Shown: positions 23,933 through 35,843, numbered from the stretch's first letter. The stretch is 64,000 bases of DNA from Diospyros lotus (GCF_014633365.1 NC_068344.1:19359669-19423668); one strand, 5' to 3'. A program made the numbers and translations. The notes: generated by a model from the letters alone, not told the origin.

Positions 23933-25006
23933 GTGTGCTACCATTGTGGGCAGCCAGGTCATATGAGGAAAGACTATTCGCGAAGATCAGGTGCGGCATT
24001 CAGCCAGGGAATCACATCTTATCGTTGTGGCCAGTCAGGTCTCAAGTCCAGTGTATGCACGCAGCCAACATCAGTTGAGGGACAGAGGACTGGAGATTCA
24101 AGTCAGAGGCCAGCACCAAGATCTACAGCGACTAAAGGGCGGGGAGTTACTCCGCAGCCTGCTACTACTGACAAACCCCAGGTATCTGGTAGGGTGTTTG
24201 CACTAACAATAGCAAAGGCTAAGGGAGGCAATGAGACTGTACAATTTATTCTCTCACTCTATGGCTTAGATGTTCGTGCTTTATTTGACACAGGCTCCAC
24301 CCACTCCTTCATCGTGTCACATGTTCTGCATTATGTACCTATTGCCAATAGTCATCTACCGTACATCTTATATGTCACGACATCAGGTGGTAGTATGCTA
24401 TTAGGGAGTGAAGTGATGCCGGATTTTGAGATTGCAGTCCATGACAAAGTTATGCCTGGTGATTTGGTGGTGTTAGCTATTCAGGACTTTGATCTTTTAT
24501 TGGGCATGGACTGGTTGTCTTGCCATTATGCCAAAGTTGATTGTCGACGCAAGATTATTACCTTTGAGCCTCCATATTAGTTAGAGATGATATACAGGGG
24601 AGTAAAACCAGTTGTGGCGACACCAATGATCTCAGTTATGCAATCAAAGAAGTTGATAACGCAAGGGTGTGAAGCATATTTGGCATTTGTGATTGTTGGT
24701 GCTGGGGAGAGGAAGGACTTGGCCGACCTTCCTATTGTTCAGGATTTCTCGGACGTATTTCCGGACAAGAGTCGAGCATACCACCCCATAAGGAGGTTGA
24801 TTTCTCCATTGAATTATTGTCAGGCACTCAACCCATTTCTAAGACTCCCTATCGCATGGCTGCCAACGAATTAAAAGAGTTGAAGGTGCAATTGCAAGAC
24901 CTTTTAGGTAAAGGCTTTATCCGACCCAGTACTTTGTCGTGGGGAGCACCAATGTTATTTGTGCACAAGAATGATGGCTACATGCGGCTATGCATTAACT
25001 ATAGGC
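23933..25006 (+). pseudogene. Gypsy-1 right arm: zinc knuckle, protease and reverse transcriptase start
   Basis: CYHCGQPGHMRKDYSRR is the zinc knuckle with its last cysteine changed to tyrosine. The protease reads VRALFDTGSTHSFIVSHVL (D-T-G intact) with DFDLLLGMDWLSCHYAKVDC. Beyond stops the reverse transcriptase begins with [20 protein letters not shown] and LCINY, then breaks off at about 25006. From there the Copia-3 integrase resumes, so the catalytic palm is absent in this arm. Confidence 0.8.
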
Positions 25007-25600
25007 GTGCGAGATGGTTTAGTACATTTATAGATGATCATTCTAGGGATTGTTAGGTGTATTTAATGAAGGAAAAATGAGAAGCTTGTAACATATTCAA
25101 AAGATTTCATAAGCTAATTGAGAATATGTTTCAAACTTCTATAAAAACCCTTCGAACCGATAATAGCCGAGAGTATTTTTCAAATGATTTCACAAACTAC
25201 TTGGCCAAGTATGGTATGTTTCACCAAAGCTCTTATCCATATACACCCCAATAAAATGGCGTGGCTGAAAGAAAAAATCGTCATCTCCTAAAAGTGGCTA
25301 GAGCTATGATGTTTACCACAAATGTTCCTCACTCCTATTAGGGAGAAGCTATCCTCACTGCCGCCTACTTAATCAATCGCCTCCCATCAAAAACCCTACA
25401 ATTCCAAACACCCCTTAGCATCCTCAACGCTATATATCCTAACATTTATGCCTTTCTTTCTATTGCCCCAAAGGTCTTTGGATGCACTGTGTATGTTCAC
25501 AACAATGCCTTATCTTGAACCAAATTGGACCCTAAGGCTCAAAAATGCATCTTTGTGGGGGTATTCTCCCTCTCAAAAGGGATACAAGTGTTGTTGTCCT
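25007..25600 (+). pseudogene. Copia-3 integrase core, resumed
   Basis: [15 protein letters not shown] continues the integrase core left at 12861. LRTDNSREYFSNDFTNYLAK has the second catalytic aspartate; NGVAERKNRHLLKVARAMMF holds the glutamate region. Two Trp-to-stop changes and one Gln-to-stop change (25055, 25251, 25340) fit C-to-T decay. KVFGCTVYVHN and CIFVGYSPSQKGYKCCCPS, read with a frameshift, end the domain. Confidence 0.78.
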
Positions 25601-26890
25601 TCTAATCACAAATTTTTTGTTTCCACTAATGTGACATTCTATGAGGATCATCCATTTTATTCCATTACCACACCTCAAACAGTCCCGAATGATCCTTCTC
25701 TTCCCTTGTTTTCCATTGCTCCTTTTCTACTAGTGTGTTCTCAAGGGGGAGAAAGCTCAGTGTCTCATGATCACACACTGGTAGAACCGGCTTCTAACCC
25801 TATTGAGCCTAAAATTTCCCATACCTCAGATTCTGATCCAACCCCACATCAGCCCCCACCTACAGCAACCAATAACCCTAACCTTTTATTCTTCTACTCA
25901 AGAAGACCTAAAGGCCAGCCAGAACCAAAGCAAGACCAACCATCATTTTCTGAGGCTGGTCCTTTAGAGGAAAACACCGATAATGACAAGGGGACAACCA
26001 CACTCGATGCTGATAGCAATGCTAGAGAATAAGATGGTTTGGATTGGGTTGTTCCCATAGCATTGAGGAAAGGGGTAACATCATGTGTTAAATACCCAAT
26101 GTCTAATCATCTAACATATGCAAAATTGTCTCCACAGTTCAGGAGTTTTGTGGCTAAGATTGACAACACTGACATCCCCAAAAATATTCAAACTACTATG
26201 AATGATCCTAAGTGGAGAATGGCCGTGATGGAAGAGATGGCTGCCTTAGTGGGAAACGAGACTTGGGAGATGGTTCCACTGCACAAACAAGAAATTGATT
26301 CGCTGTAAGTGGGTATTTACAATAAAACACAAAGCTGATAGAAGTATTGAAGACTACAAGGCTAGGTTGGTTGCACAAGGCTTTACTCAAACCTATGACA
26401 TCAACTATGAAGAGACATTTGCCCCAGTTGCTAAGCTAAACTCCATTCAAGTATTATTATCGCTTACTATAAATTTTGATTGGCCCCTTTTCCAATTTGA
26501 CATTAAGAATGCTTTCCTTAATAGAGATTTAGATGAGGAGATCTATATGAGGGTTCCCCTCGGTTTTGAGCAAGAAGTTGATAATGGAAGTGTGTGCAAA
26601 CTTAAGAAGTCCCTCTATGGACTAAAACAGTCACCGAGGGCTTGGTTCCATAAATTTAGCATGACACTTAACCGACTAAGATACAAACAAGGCCAATCCG
26701 ATCATACCTTGTTTATTAAGCACAATGAAAATGGAAAAAGGGCTATATTGATTGTTTATGTTAATGATATTATTATGATAGGGGATTATTTGCAAGAAAT
26801 TGATAATCTAAAGAAGCAATTGAAGGCTGAATTTGAAGTAAAAGACCTAAGAACCATGAGGTATTTTCTAGGCATGGAGGTAGCCTGAAG
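25600..26890 (+). pseudogene. Copia-3 linker and reverse transcriptase
   Basis: The proline-rich linker runs to about 26030. Reverse transcriptase reads DWVVPIALRKGVTSCVKYPM, a frameshift near 26300, KWVFTIKHKADRSIEDYKAR, INYEETFAPVAKLNSIQVLL, FQFDIKNAFLNRDLDEEIYM, SVCKLKKSLYGLKQSPRAWF and LIVYVNDIIMIGDYLQEI. The catalytic YVDD is Y-V-N-D (GAT to AAT). Apart from this and one frameshift the domain is well preserved. Confidence 0.82.
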
Positions 26891-27700
26891 CAAAGAAGGC
26901 CTATTCATCTCACAACGGAAGTATACATTGGATTTGCTAAAGGATACAGGAATGGCAATCCTGCAACCCAGCCGGAACTCCACTAGAGAAAGGCTGAAAA
27001 TTTGAAGAGAATGGTGATGATGCTCCGGTGGACAAAGAGAGGTATCAAAGGTTAGTTGGAAGATTAATTTATTTGTCCCTAACTAGGCCAGATATAGCCT
27101 ATTCAGTGAGTGTGATCAGCCAATATAGGCATTCACCTACTAAAAAAAACATGAAAGTTGTTCAACATGTTCTAAGATATTTAAAGGGGACACCTGGTAA
27201 GGGATTAATGTTCAAGAAAACTAAAAACGGGAGAATTGAAGGCTATGTGGATGCAGATTGGGCTGGATCTAGAGAGGACAGTCAATCCACTTCAGGGTAT
27301 TATACCAAGATATTTGGGAATGTGGTTATATGGAGGAGCAAGAAGCAATCAGTTGTGGCTCGCAGCAATGCCAAAGCCAAGTTCAAGGCTATTACTCATG
27401 GGATATGTGAGGTGATTTGGCTAGAAAGACTAATGGAGGACTTGGGGATAATTCTATCTCAACAAACAAAGGTATTTAATGATAGCAAATCTGCTATCAA
27501 CATTGTTAAAAATCCAATACAACATGACCGAATGAAGCATGTAAGAATTGATAGAAGCTTTATAAGAGGGAGATTGAAAGAGGGATAAATTTGTCCTATA
27601 TACCTTCTAGTGATCAAGTGGCTAATGTCCTAACAAAAGTGGTTGCAAAACCAATCTTTTGAGTTCCTAATTAGCAAGCTAGGAATGAGCTTCCATCTAT
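26890..27700 (+). pseudogene. Copia-3 post-RT block and RNase H
   Basis: MDKERYQRLVGRLIYLSLTR opens a 186-codon frame. It contains EGYVDADWAGSREDSQSTSG, VIWRSKKQSVVARSNAKAKF and VFNDSKSAINIVKNPIQHDR, all standard for Copia RNase H. The frame runs through VRIDRSFIRGRLKEG. The first aspartates (DADWAGS) are intact. Confidence 0.82.
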
Positions 27701-27710
27701 TCGTCATCTT

Positions 27711-28047
27711 AAGGGGGCGTGTTGGACGAGAAATTAGCAAAAGAAGATGAAGAAGTCTAAATTGAAAATGAGTGGAGAAGCTTTACAAGACTCAGTAGAT
27801 ATCAAGATTACCTTACGATGTTTTAGTAGTAGATAACTGTTGTAAATATCTGTAAATATTATATCTTGTATCTATTTTTATCTCCTAATTTTGGGGAGAT
27901 AAGTGTTTCCTAGATTTTAGGAGTAGATGGCTCAAATCCTTTCCTACTTTATAGGAAAGAGATTAGGCTAGAACTTGTATATATTCTCTAAAACCTCTTG
28001 GAATTAATTTAAGCAAGCATTCTTGAATTTTCCAAAGACTTGTTTCA
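27711..28047 (+). repeat. Copia-3 polypurine tract and 3' LTR
   Basis: AAGGGGGCG (27711-27719) precedes TGTTGGACGAGAAATTAGC at 27720. The LTR ends GACTTGTTTCA at 28047 and is followed by ATCCT. It is about 7 bp longer than the 5' LTR through small indels. Differences along the pair show that insertion is not recent. Confidence 0.87.
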
Positions 28048-28052
28048 ATCCT

Positions 28053-28177
28053 AAATCACTAATTGTATATTGTGCTTCTAGCTTTATTGGTTCCCTTGAG
28101 TTCCAATCAAAATTTCCATAAGTTTTGACCGTCACATGTTTTTGACATGCTTTATACTAGCCTTCTTTTACCCACTA
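28053..28177. other. intron 4, unique spacer between Copia-3 and Gypsy-2
   Basis: About 130 bp of AT-rich sequence belongs to neither element. It is bounded by the Copia-3 target copy ATCCT and the Gypsy-2 target copy TAATG. No gene is seen. Confidence 0.6.
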
Positions 28178-28182
28178 TAATG

Positions 28183-28540
28183 TGATGAAAATCATATACA
28201 CAAATATTTTGGAAAACAATATTTTGGGGTAAAAAGTAGAAATTAATATTGTTTTATTAGTTTCTTTATTTTAATTTATTTCATAGTTTCTTTTAATTTC
28301 TTTTATTTCCTAGAATCCTAATTATATTGGGATTACCTAAATAATCTTAATTAGATTACATCAAGGAATCCTAGTTACAATAGATTTTTATCTATTAATG
28401 TCTAAAAATAATCATTTAGTGAAGTATTAAAGGATAGATTTTGATGAATAATATTAAATATTGCTATTGATTTTGAGTAATCAGAATTACTCTTGTTTCT
28501 TTGGTTTGATATATGCATAAATTGGTATGAGAGGCAACTC
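28183..28540 (+). repeat. Gypsy-2 5' LTR and primer-binding site
   Basis: This starts TGATGAAAATCATA directly after TAATG and ends TATATGCATAA at 28520. TGGTATGAGAGGCAAC from 28523 is a worn initiator-Met tRNA primer-binding site. It matches 45138-45475 from AATATTTTG to TTGTTTCTTTGGTTTG. Confidence 0.82.
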
Positions 28541-29227
28541 CTGAATCCTTTTAAGGGGTTTTCAAAAGTTTTCTGGAAAACATAGAAACTCAACTATCAT
28601 TCCCAAGTCCATTGCAGTAATCCACCCATTGACAATCCAGTGTTATTGAAGCCACCGGAATCACCTATTGAGTAAGACAACACCAGCGAAGCAATCCAAA
28701 AGCTCGGCCCTTATTTCTGTTCGTTCGCTACCATTGAAGATATTCAAAACCAGCAACAGCAACAGTATTGGAATCCTCAACCAGCAACATCAGAAAACCC
28801 TAACAGCAGAAGGCATCACCATCGAGATCTGTTGCCGACGGTCACCAGGGAGTTTGAACCCTAGGCAACAGTCCAGACAGAACCATCACAGCTTCCAATC
28901 TTCTCCAACGAAGCAGCTTGGCATCATCGAAACTCTTCGTGGTTCTCTGCTTTCTGCTTCTGGTTCAACAGGTGTACCTTCCTTGACGTCAACAAATTCA
29001 GGCAACATTGCTGCTGCTGCCGCCACAACCGGAACCCCTCTGCCAATTCTAGTTTTGTCGCGATTTCATCAGAGGCGGTCAACATTGTCAGATCCCCAGA
29101 TCTGACAAGGGATCTTATAGATATAATCAGGAATGGAGAAGAATTTAGTTACTTGAAGAAACTCCTGAGGCTGAATAACATTGTTCACAACGTCCTTCTC
29201 ATTACTTCTTTCTTCTTTAGTTGAACT
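28541..29227 (+). other. Gypsy-2 leader / gag start, up to the inverted segment
   Basis: Sequence after the primer-binding site is glutamine/proline-rich if translated but has no long frame in common with known gag. A 145-codon frame at 28668-29105 is low-complexity and not convincing. A 22-bp palindrome, TGTCAGATC-CCCA-GATCTGACA, lies at 29086-29107. About 80 bp from there repeats at 36363-36450. The left inversion breakpoint should lie between here and 29479. Confidence 0.4.
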
Positions 29228-29479
29228 CTATGGTTTATTAATGGAATACTGATTCCATGGACTGTTAATGGAATATTGATTCCTGGGACGAGTAGTGTAT
29301 GGATCTCCAATTGTCACAGGGACTAGTCTCTTTCTTTGAATAATTGGATCAGAATATTCCTTAAAAAGTAATTCAGTTGGAAGACTAACCTGATACCGTT
29401 CGGCCACCATAATCGTGAGTTCATCTAGCTTTTGGTTGAGGTTAGTGAATGTTTCCTTGATTCCTGTACCCATCTTCAC
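29228..29479 (-). pseudogene. Gypsy-3 gag start
   Basis: On minus, MGTGIKETFTNLNQKLDELT follows the Gypsy-3 leader and LTR (31948-32306) and is coiled-coil-like, as expected at the N-terminus of many gag proteins. It continues VAERYQVSLPTELLFKE and ends in asparagine/tyrosine repeats (NQYSINSPWNQYSIN). Beyond about 29220 the element is cut by the inversion breakpoint. The assignment rests on position rather than on a domain match. Confidence 0.4.
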
Positions 29480-29743
29480 AGTTCAACTCCTCGCCTTTAA
29501 TAAGGAATACCTGAAACTGATTCACTCTGAATCTACAACCTCCTGTGATTCAATCGATTTTGTTACAGCCTCCTGAGAGTTGCCTATGGATCTGGCTCTG
29601 AAACATCCAGAAATCACCTATGATCAACTTCCAAATATCGCCTATGAAACTACTTCCAAAATCGCCTAAATTCCACTCCTGAGTTCGCCTTCCTGAATTT
29701 GCCTAAGTCCAATTCAGTAGCCAAGGATCGTCGGCTCTGCTTC

Positions 29744-31691
29744 TATAACATCCCGGTATTTTAAGAAAATAATAATATGTAATTTTGAGTGTTGAAAATA
29801 ATTTATTGGGGGTCTATGATTTTAAGGAATCTAATTGAGGGATTCTTGGTAGCTCGTCGAGGTGTTTTAGGGCCGATGAATCTATACTGGAAAATGACGA
29901 CATGGCATGTCAATTCGTAAATTTGTAAAATGGAATGCCAAGTAGTGAATTGGGCAAATAAGATAATTAATTATTTTATCTAGGGGTATATATGGAATTG
30001 CAAATGTGGCATTTTATTTATGAATTTATTAAAATTATGGAAAAGGGTGTAACTAGAAGGTTGTGGAAGTATTAATAAGTTGGGGTGTGTGTGTGCTAAT
30101 TATTGGAAACTGTGGGTGTTAAGTGCAAAACCCGAAAATGGGTTGTGGGTCTCTTTAAGATTAATTATGTGCATAATATGGGTAAGGAGGTGTGTAGCGC
30201 GGGCGGTTGCGTGCGAGAGAGGCAGGCCGGGTGATGTGGGTTCGATCCCATGGGTGTGCGCACGTGCAGAAGGGAAAATGCTGGTTTTTCCAGCTAAGGC
30301 CAGCCTGAAACGACGTCGTTTCGGGCTGGGGCGGTGGCAGCCATGCGAGGCTACTGGTGGTGCCACGTGCCGGCATCTCAGCCACTCATTTTGCTTCTTT
30401 TAAATCCCAATTTGGGCAGAATTTGGGCATGAAACAACAGAGGAAATTAGAAGAAGAAGAAGAAGAAGGGGGGCACGAGCAACGACTGAAAGTGGGGAAA
30501 ATTTGGAAAAAAATCTGGTTTAATTGAAGTTTAAAGTGGCCAAGCAAGTAAGAAAAATTATTAGCAGCTTTGCACGACTAAATTATAAATTTTACACGGT
30601 TGAAATTAATTAATTTGGTCCATAGTCTCATTACTCTCTGTAAACATATTACTTTGCAGTGAGAGTGCGGGAAAGATTGGAACCGTTAACTACAGGCAAG
30701 TTCTAAACCCTCTTAGCATGCCCTCTAATTCTTATGCAAGACCCCGCCATTTGATGTAATCTATTCCCTCCCTTACCCTGATTCGATTCCAAAAATTAAA
30801 TTCGTGAATACGCGTGGTCACCATTTTATAACTTGTGAGTTGTAAGTTAAATAAAAGACTCCTTGCGATGTTTACTTCAAATCATCACGGGACTTTGTAT
30901 CGCCTTGTTTCCTTAAGAATGATGCCGAACCGATGTGGGCTAGATTCTTAGAGAGTTGGAGAGACTTGGTGTGGTTGGGGCAATACCGGTGTGTCCGCAT
31001 GACTGACTCATATGGTGGTGGCGGTCAATTGACTAGCCTCCATTCAATTTTTAATATTACCGAATATTCTGGACCAGCCAATAGTGTAAGTAATGACAGG
31101 CGTTGCCCTTAATCCTGAAAGTGAAGTACAAATACTTACGCCATACAGGGGTTCATAACCTGACCCCGGAATCATATGAAATATTAATGTGTCGACCTGT
31201 AAGTATTGGGTTGGAGCCTAATGCCATAAGTGTGTCGGGACCATACATATATGGGTTTAATGATCTATAATATTAGTTGTGTGCGTCAAATGGTATGGGT
31301 GGTTGCATAAAATAGGTGGAATCATATGTTCATGCATGACATGATATTTATGTGATTATATGTATATCAAGTAAGTTGCTTTTACATGACAGTATCTGTC
31401 CCCTCGGCCGAGGGCACTGCTATCGCTGTGTCGAGGATGTCCGAACAGGGTAGGCGTGTGTTGCCATGCCAAAGAGGGCAACGTATGGTTGATAGGCATT
31501 ATGGGTCTTGATACTGCATATGATGTTGTTGAGCATATTGACATGTGCAAGTCTGAAGGCCATTTGCATTCTGTGAGCATAAGCGTGTGACGTGCATGAA
31601 GTAAACCATAACTTGGGGTATACCACATGGAAAGTAATGTTTTTTTTTTTTATATTTTTAAGTCGTGGCCTCAGAAATGTGGGGCACTACA
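29744..31691 (+). repeat. 1.95-kb solo LTR inside the Gypsy-3 leader
   Basis: This runs from TATAACATCCCGGTATTTT (probably TG-to-TA) to GGGGCACTACA. It has no coding frame, primer-binding site or partner in the window. It interrupts a minus-strand leader that reads on both sides (29480-29743 and 31692-31930). Inside are a GAA run (30444-30466), CGACGTCGTTTCGGG near 30310 and T-rich runs. Flanks GCTTC and CTTTG are not a clean duplication. The family is Gypsy-like, not Gypsy-1. Confidence 0.55.
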
Positions 31692-31932
31692 CTTTGCCTT
31701 CAAAATCCAAACCTAGAACTGTTGCTAAGAATTGTCGAATCACAATCGAGAATCAACCAGCTCTGATCTACCTTCCAAAATCGTCATGATTACAATTTAG
31801 TAACCGAGGACCGCTGCTTTGCTGTGAATTTAGAGAATCAATTGGATCTGTCTCTGAAAACAACCTCTAGGATAGCCTGGGTCTGCCTCAATTAAAGATC
31901 GATAATCATTGGAATCACAGCCAAGAACAGTT

Positions 31933-32306
31933 GGTTCTGATGCCAAATGTAAGGAACCTAGGTTTAACCTAGGGTTTTAAGAGAAAAATGGAAGAAACCG
32001 AGAGAAAGAGAACAGAAAGGGAGGGAGAAATCAAAAGAACAGAGGAAGAATTCAGAAAGAACAGAGAAAGAGAGAGATTAGGGGTAAATCAGGGAGGGAA
32101 TCGAAAGAGAAATGATAAGAGAGAAATCCAGAAATTTGATTATCATTTAACTATCCTATTCTCTAACTGATTTAGCCTATTTATAGGCTTTTCTATCTTT
32201 CAGTTATAATAACAATTGAAAGGTACAATCAGCTTCAACAGCAAAGGACAACTAGAAAGAAATACATATTATATATAATTACTATTATATCTTTGGGGTT
32301 GTGACA
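31933..32306 (-). repeat. Gypsy-3 5' LTR (inverted) and primer-binding site
   Basis: On minus it starts TGTCACAACCCCAAAG at 32306 and ends AACCTAGGTTCCTTACA at 31948. It is followed by TTTGGCATCAGAACC, an initiator-Met tRNA-type primer-binding site. The TATA-like CCTATAAATAGGC lies near 32180. Outside it, GTGTC (32311-32307 on minus) is the target duplication shared with 43452-43456 next to the other Gypsy-3 LTR. Confidence 0.82.
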
Positions 32307-32311
32307 GACAC

Positions 32312-32980
32312 CTAAGCAAGTCTCCCAAACTACAATTCACAACTTCAGTTTGTCCATTAATTTGGGGATGAAAGCCAGAAGTAAATTTCAAACTTGCCCC
32401 AAATACTTTCCATAGTGTCTTCCAAAATAATTAACAAATTAGATATTTCTATTAGATACAATTGAAGGAGGCAAACCATGCCACTTAACAACTTCTCTAA
32501 AGAACAATTTAGCAATGTGGGAAGCATTTGTGAACTTACTACAAGGAAAAAAATGTACATCTTAGAAAACCTATCCACTACTACCAGAATTGAGTCATGT
32601 CCCCTAACAGTCTTGGGTAGACCTAAAATGAAATCCATACTCATATCCTGCCCAGGGGTATGTGGGATAGGAAAAGGAGCGTACAAACTTGTGTTGTTCT
32701 CCCTAGTTTTAGCTAGTTGATATATGTGACGCTGTTCCTAGAGACATCCCTTTTCAAAGACAGAATAAAATCTATCCTTAATAAGTGCAATAGTCTTATC
32801 TCTTCCAAAATAACCAGCTAATCCCGCTGCGTGCATTTCCCATGGGAGAAAGTCTCTAAATGAAGTATGTGGAATGCACAAACTTAGTTCCTTTGAAAAG
32901 ATAACCATCATGAATGACAAAATCAACAAAGGGGCAATGATTACCTTAATTAACCTGGAGATAAATAGAGCCAAAATAAA
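32312..32980 (-). pseudogene. Gypsy-2 integrase N-terminal half (inverted)
   Basis: On minus the zinc domain reads HAAGLAGYFGRDKTIALIKD, and the core reads [33 protein letters not shown] and NGQTEVVNCSLGDLLRC. Exactly at this point Gypsy-3's LTR begins. The integrase frame is taken up at 43457 on the other strand. Several stops and shifts are present. Confidence 0.8.
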
Positions 32981-34000
32981 GGCAATTAGGGTAAGTGCCC
33001 TTCACCTTATCAAAACTAATAACCTTTGTACTCATCACTTGAAGAAGACTAACTACCTGATTAAGGGCATCAACTACTTTGTTATCTACCCTAGAACAAT
33101 GCTTGAGGACAAAGACGTACTCACTAAGGAATTCTACCCACTTTGCATGAGTTAACTTCTTTGAGACTGCAAGTATCTTAATGCCTGATGATCAGAATAT
33201 AAAACAAATTCTTGTGGTTATAAATAGTACCTCCAACAGTGAAGAGACAGGAGAACAACATAGAACTCTTTTCATAAGTGGAATATTTCTATTTAGCTTC
33301 ATTGAGTCTCTCACTAAAGAATGCTATTGGGCAACCCTCTTTACTAAGAACACCTCCAATACCAATGCTAGATGCATCATATGCAACCTCAAAAACTTTA
33401 CTAAAATTAGGGTGTTGTAAGACAAGTACTATGGCCATCCTTTCTTTGATTTCCTTAAAGGCTTTATTGGTTAAACTAGGTCACAAAAACTCTCCTTTCT
33501 TCAAACAATCTATAATTGGAGCCATGATATTACTAAATCCCTTAATGAATCTCCTATAAAAATTAGCCAGGCTATCGAAACTACCAATCTTTGACACTAT
33601 CCTAGGTTTAAGCCACTCTCTAATAGCTCAAACTTTCTCCGAGTCAACAGGTACACCCAGGGCAAAGATAATGAAGCTTAAGAATAGCATTTGAGGTCAT
33701 AGAAAGGAACAGTTCTTAAGGTTAACATACAATTTGGCAACCCTAAGAGTTGGGAACACTTGTTTGAGGTGGTTTAGATGCTCATCTCAGGACTTGCAAA
33801 AGATCAAGATGTCATCAAAGTAGACAACCAAAAATTTTCCTATGAAAGGTTTGAGTACTTGTGTCATAACTTTGATGAAAGTACTAGGAGCATTCGACAG
33901 GCCAAAGGGCATAACTAACCATTCATAAATCCATAAAGCCAAGGGTGACCTAAAAGAATATGGGCAACATCTATAGGTAAAACATCACAGAAAATTTTAT
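32981..34000 (-). pseudogene. Gypsy-2 reverse transcriptase and RNase H (inverted)
   Basis: On minus: [36 protein letters not shown] and DEHLNHLKQVFPTLR give the reverse transcriptase palm; the Y-F-D-D catalytic motif is intact. RNase H follows with YDASSIGIGGVLSKEGCP, AFFSERLNEAK and, shifted, SDHQALRYLQSQ. The fingers subdomain is missing or unrecognisable (33960-34000), and frames are broken. Confidence 0.75.
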
Positions 34001-34281
34001 CTTTGTAATCACTCAATTGAATAGGAACAAGACATCTTACAATGACTAGTAAAGTTTGTTTATTCACTAGAGCAACTTTAAATGGTTTTGAACGTGGTTA
34101 TACCTTAAGGTTAAGTAGAGTAATTGCAGACTTAGAAACCACATTCATGGTACTACCCCCATCAATACTAGCATACAAGTTCTCTCACCACTCGAAACGC
34201 ATGTCTGAAAAATACTAGTGTGTTTCCATTCATCATCATAAACACTCTCAATCAGTACACACCTCACAATGTTAAGTTGTT
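34001..34281 (-). pseudogene. Gypsy-2 aspartic protease (inverted)
   Basis: Minus-strand fragments SIDGGSTMNVVSKSAITLL and VNKQTLLVIVRCLVPI, read across frameshifts, match the DGGSCTNVAS-type retropepsin of plant chromoviruses. It lies between gag and reverse transcriptase as expected. No continuous frame remains. Confidence 0.6.
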
Positions 34282-35680
34282 CTACCAAATCAAGATTTTA
34301 TCAGTTGCTTCCTCTCCTTCGAAAAAATCTAGTGGATTAACAATTCCATCTTTGTCCTCAAGTTGATTGGTAAATTCTTGCTCTTGCTCAAGAATTAAGG
34401 CACATTCAGGATAATGAGTAGCTATGTGACCCTTCTTATGACAATGGTGGCATTGAATGGAAGGGTTATGAGGACGGGAAGTACTAGGTTGGGAATTGTT
34501 ATAAGGAAAATTTCTATTCCTACCAAGAAAAATTTCTATTCCTAGCAAAGCTATCCCTAGAGGTTGAACAAGGGATTGCTTTACTAACAATAGTATCTCC
34601 AAGCGATGGTGGAGGAAAGGACCTTAATGGACGGGAGTTAGATAATTGTGTGAACACTTGACAAACAAGAGGGGCTTTAAGGGATTTTTCTATCTGAATG
34701 GCTTTATGATAGACTTCCTCTATACTCTTGAGGGAGTGCAACATAATCTCTCTCTTTCTAGATGTTCATCCTCAATCCATTTATAAACCTTTGCATGGTA
34801 AAGAAAGAATCCTTATTTAAATCACATCGAATGAGAAGATTTTCAAATTGGGTCAAGTATTCAATAACACGTAAATTTGACCAATAGCAGTTGTTGTAAT
34901 TGACCCTTATGGGAAGAGGGTAAATATTTGTCTTTAACTTTTGCTTTATGACTACCCATTGGGTGATGGGAGGCTCACCTAATCTATCAAAATTATGTTG
35001 AACATTTTGCCAATATTTCTTTGTAGAGCCAGTCAATTTTATTTTGGCGAAATGAACTCTCTCAATATTAGTCATATTATACCAAGTGAAGTAATTTTCC
35101 ATGCCATCTAACCAATCTAAAAACACATTAGGGTCTAACCCATTTTCATACTCTTGAACATCCACTTTCACATTCCTATTGTTTTCTCTATTGTCCACCT
35201 ATCTATTCTTATGGGGTGGAGGTGATTGCCTATATTCTCTCTCTAGATTCCTTTTGTGATGTGCGTTGATTCTAGGATTGCCACCTATAGATTCTTCAAA
35301 GTTTAGACACCTACCATCATATCTAGGTGCTTTATGAAATGTATTTCTATCATGGGGTTGCCTAGGTTTAAAAGGAGATAATGTCTCATGTGACTGAAGA
35401 ATCTTATTGGAAGCAATGGGTATCCCAAGGTATTGAGTGCACCATGTACTAACTTATTAGAATGGGGGGACTCTACAAAATCATCTCTTCTCTTTTGCTT
35501 ACCTAGTATTTTGAGGACTTGTGTTATCTCTTTAGTAAATGTTCCCATTATATTTGAAAGACTCGAGAGATTGTCCGTTCTAGTATTAATGGATTTTATG
35601 GAATTGTGTAATAACTGAAGGACCGTTGGTGTTTCATGGGGACCATGGGCAAATAAACAAATAGTAACGGGGAAAGGCAA
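34282..35680 (-). pseudogene. Gypsy-2 gag (inverted)
   Basis: On minus: FTKEITQVLKILGKQKRRDD, then DPNVFLDWLDGMENYFTWYN, IERVHFAKIKLTGSTKKYWQ and NVQHNFDRLGEPPITQW, the retrotransposon gag domain. CHHCHKKGHIATHYPE is a zinc knuckle with its final cysteine changed to tyrosine. Three frames of 74-146 codons cover it with small breaks. The upstream leader (35840-36363) contains T13-G22 and the 52-bp repeats. Confidence 0.78.
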
Positions 35681-35840
35681 ATGAGTGATGCAATAAAAAA
35701 TGAATTCTGAGAATACTCAGAATTCAACTTAAATGCAAATAAGAAACCTACTAGGATGCAAAATAAGACCGAGAAATTTAATTTAAACGACAATATCAAT
35801 AACAAAAAAAAATAATGCTCAAGATGCAACGAATAGTTTC

Positions 35841-35843
35841 TTT

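Larger units (their letters stand above)
12862..25006. mobile_element. Gypsy-1: head-to-head inverted block of a Tekay/Del-like chromovirus
   Basis: The left arm (12862-20350) reads on minus, from the centre outward, as RNase H end, integrase, LTR, gag, protease, reverse transcriptase, RNase H and integrase start. The right arm (about 20351-25006) reads on plus as integrase end, LTR, gag, protease and reverse transcriptase. The LTRs lie inside each arm and neither outer end is an LTR. The arms are the same family. The chromodomain-like C-terminus (EEATWELEEEMKREYPRLFE) and long LTR (1.9-2.1 kb) suggest the Tekay/Del lineage. Confidence 0.8.
10735..28047 (+). mobile_element. Copia-3: Ty1/Copia with both LTRs, split by a nested Gypsy block
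   Basis: Two similar LTRs (10735-11055 and 27720-28047) flank gag, protease, integrase, reverse transcriptase and RNase H in Copia order. Target sites ATCAT (10730-10734) and ATCCT (28048-28052) match at four of five bases. The host integrase is interrupted from 12862 to 25006 by Gypsy-1. Without that block it would be about 5.2 kb, normal for Copia. It sits 10 bp from the hAT MITE target duplication inside intron 4 of the EDR1-like gene. Confidence 0.88.

Noticed and set aside
28668..29105. 145-codon glutamine/serine-rich frame as a protein gene
   Set aside because: It lies in the Gypsy-2 leader immediately after the primer-binding site, with no gag similarity. At most a decayed gag start.
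29739..31696. 5-bp target duplication of the 1.95-kb solo LTR
   Set aside because: GCTTC and CTTTG match only if shifted; not reliable.
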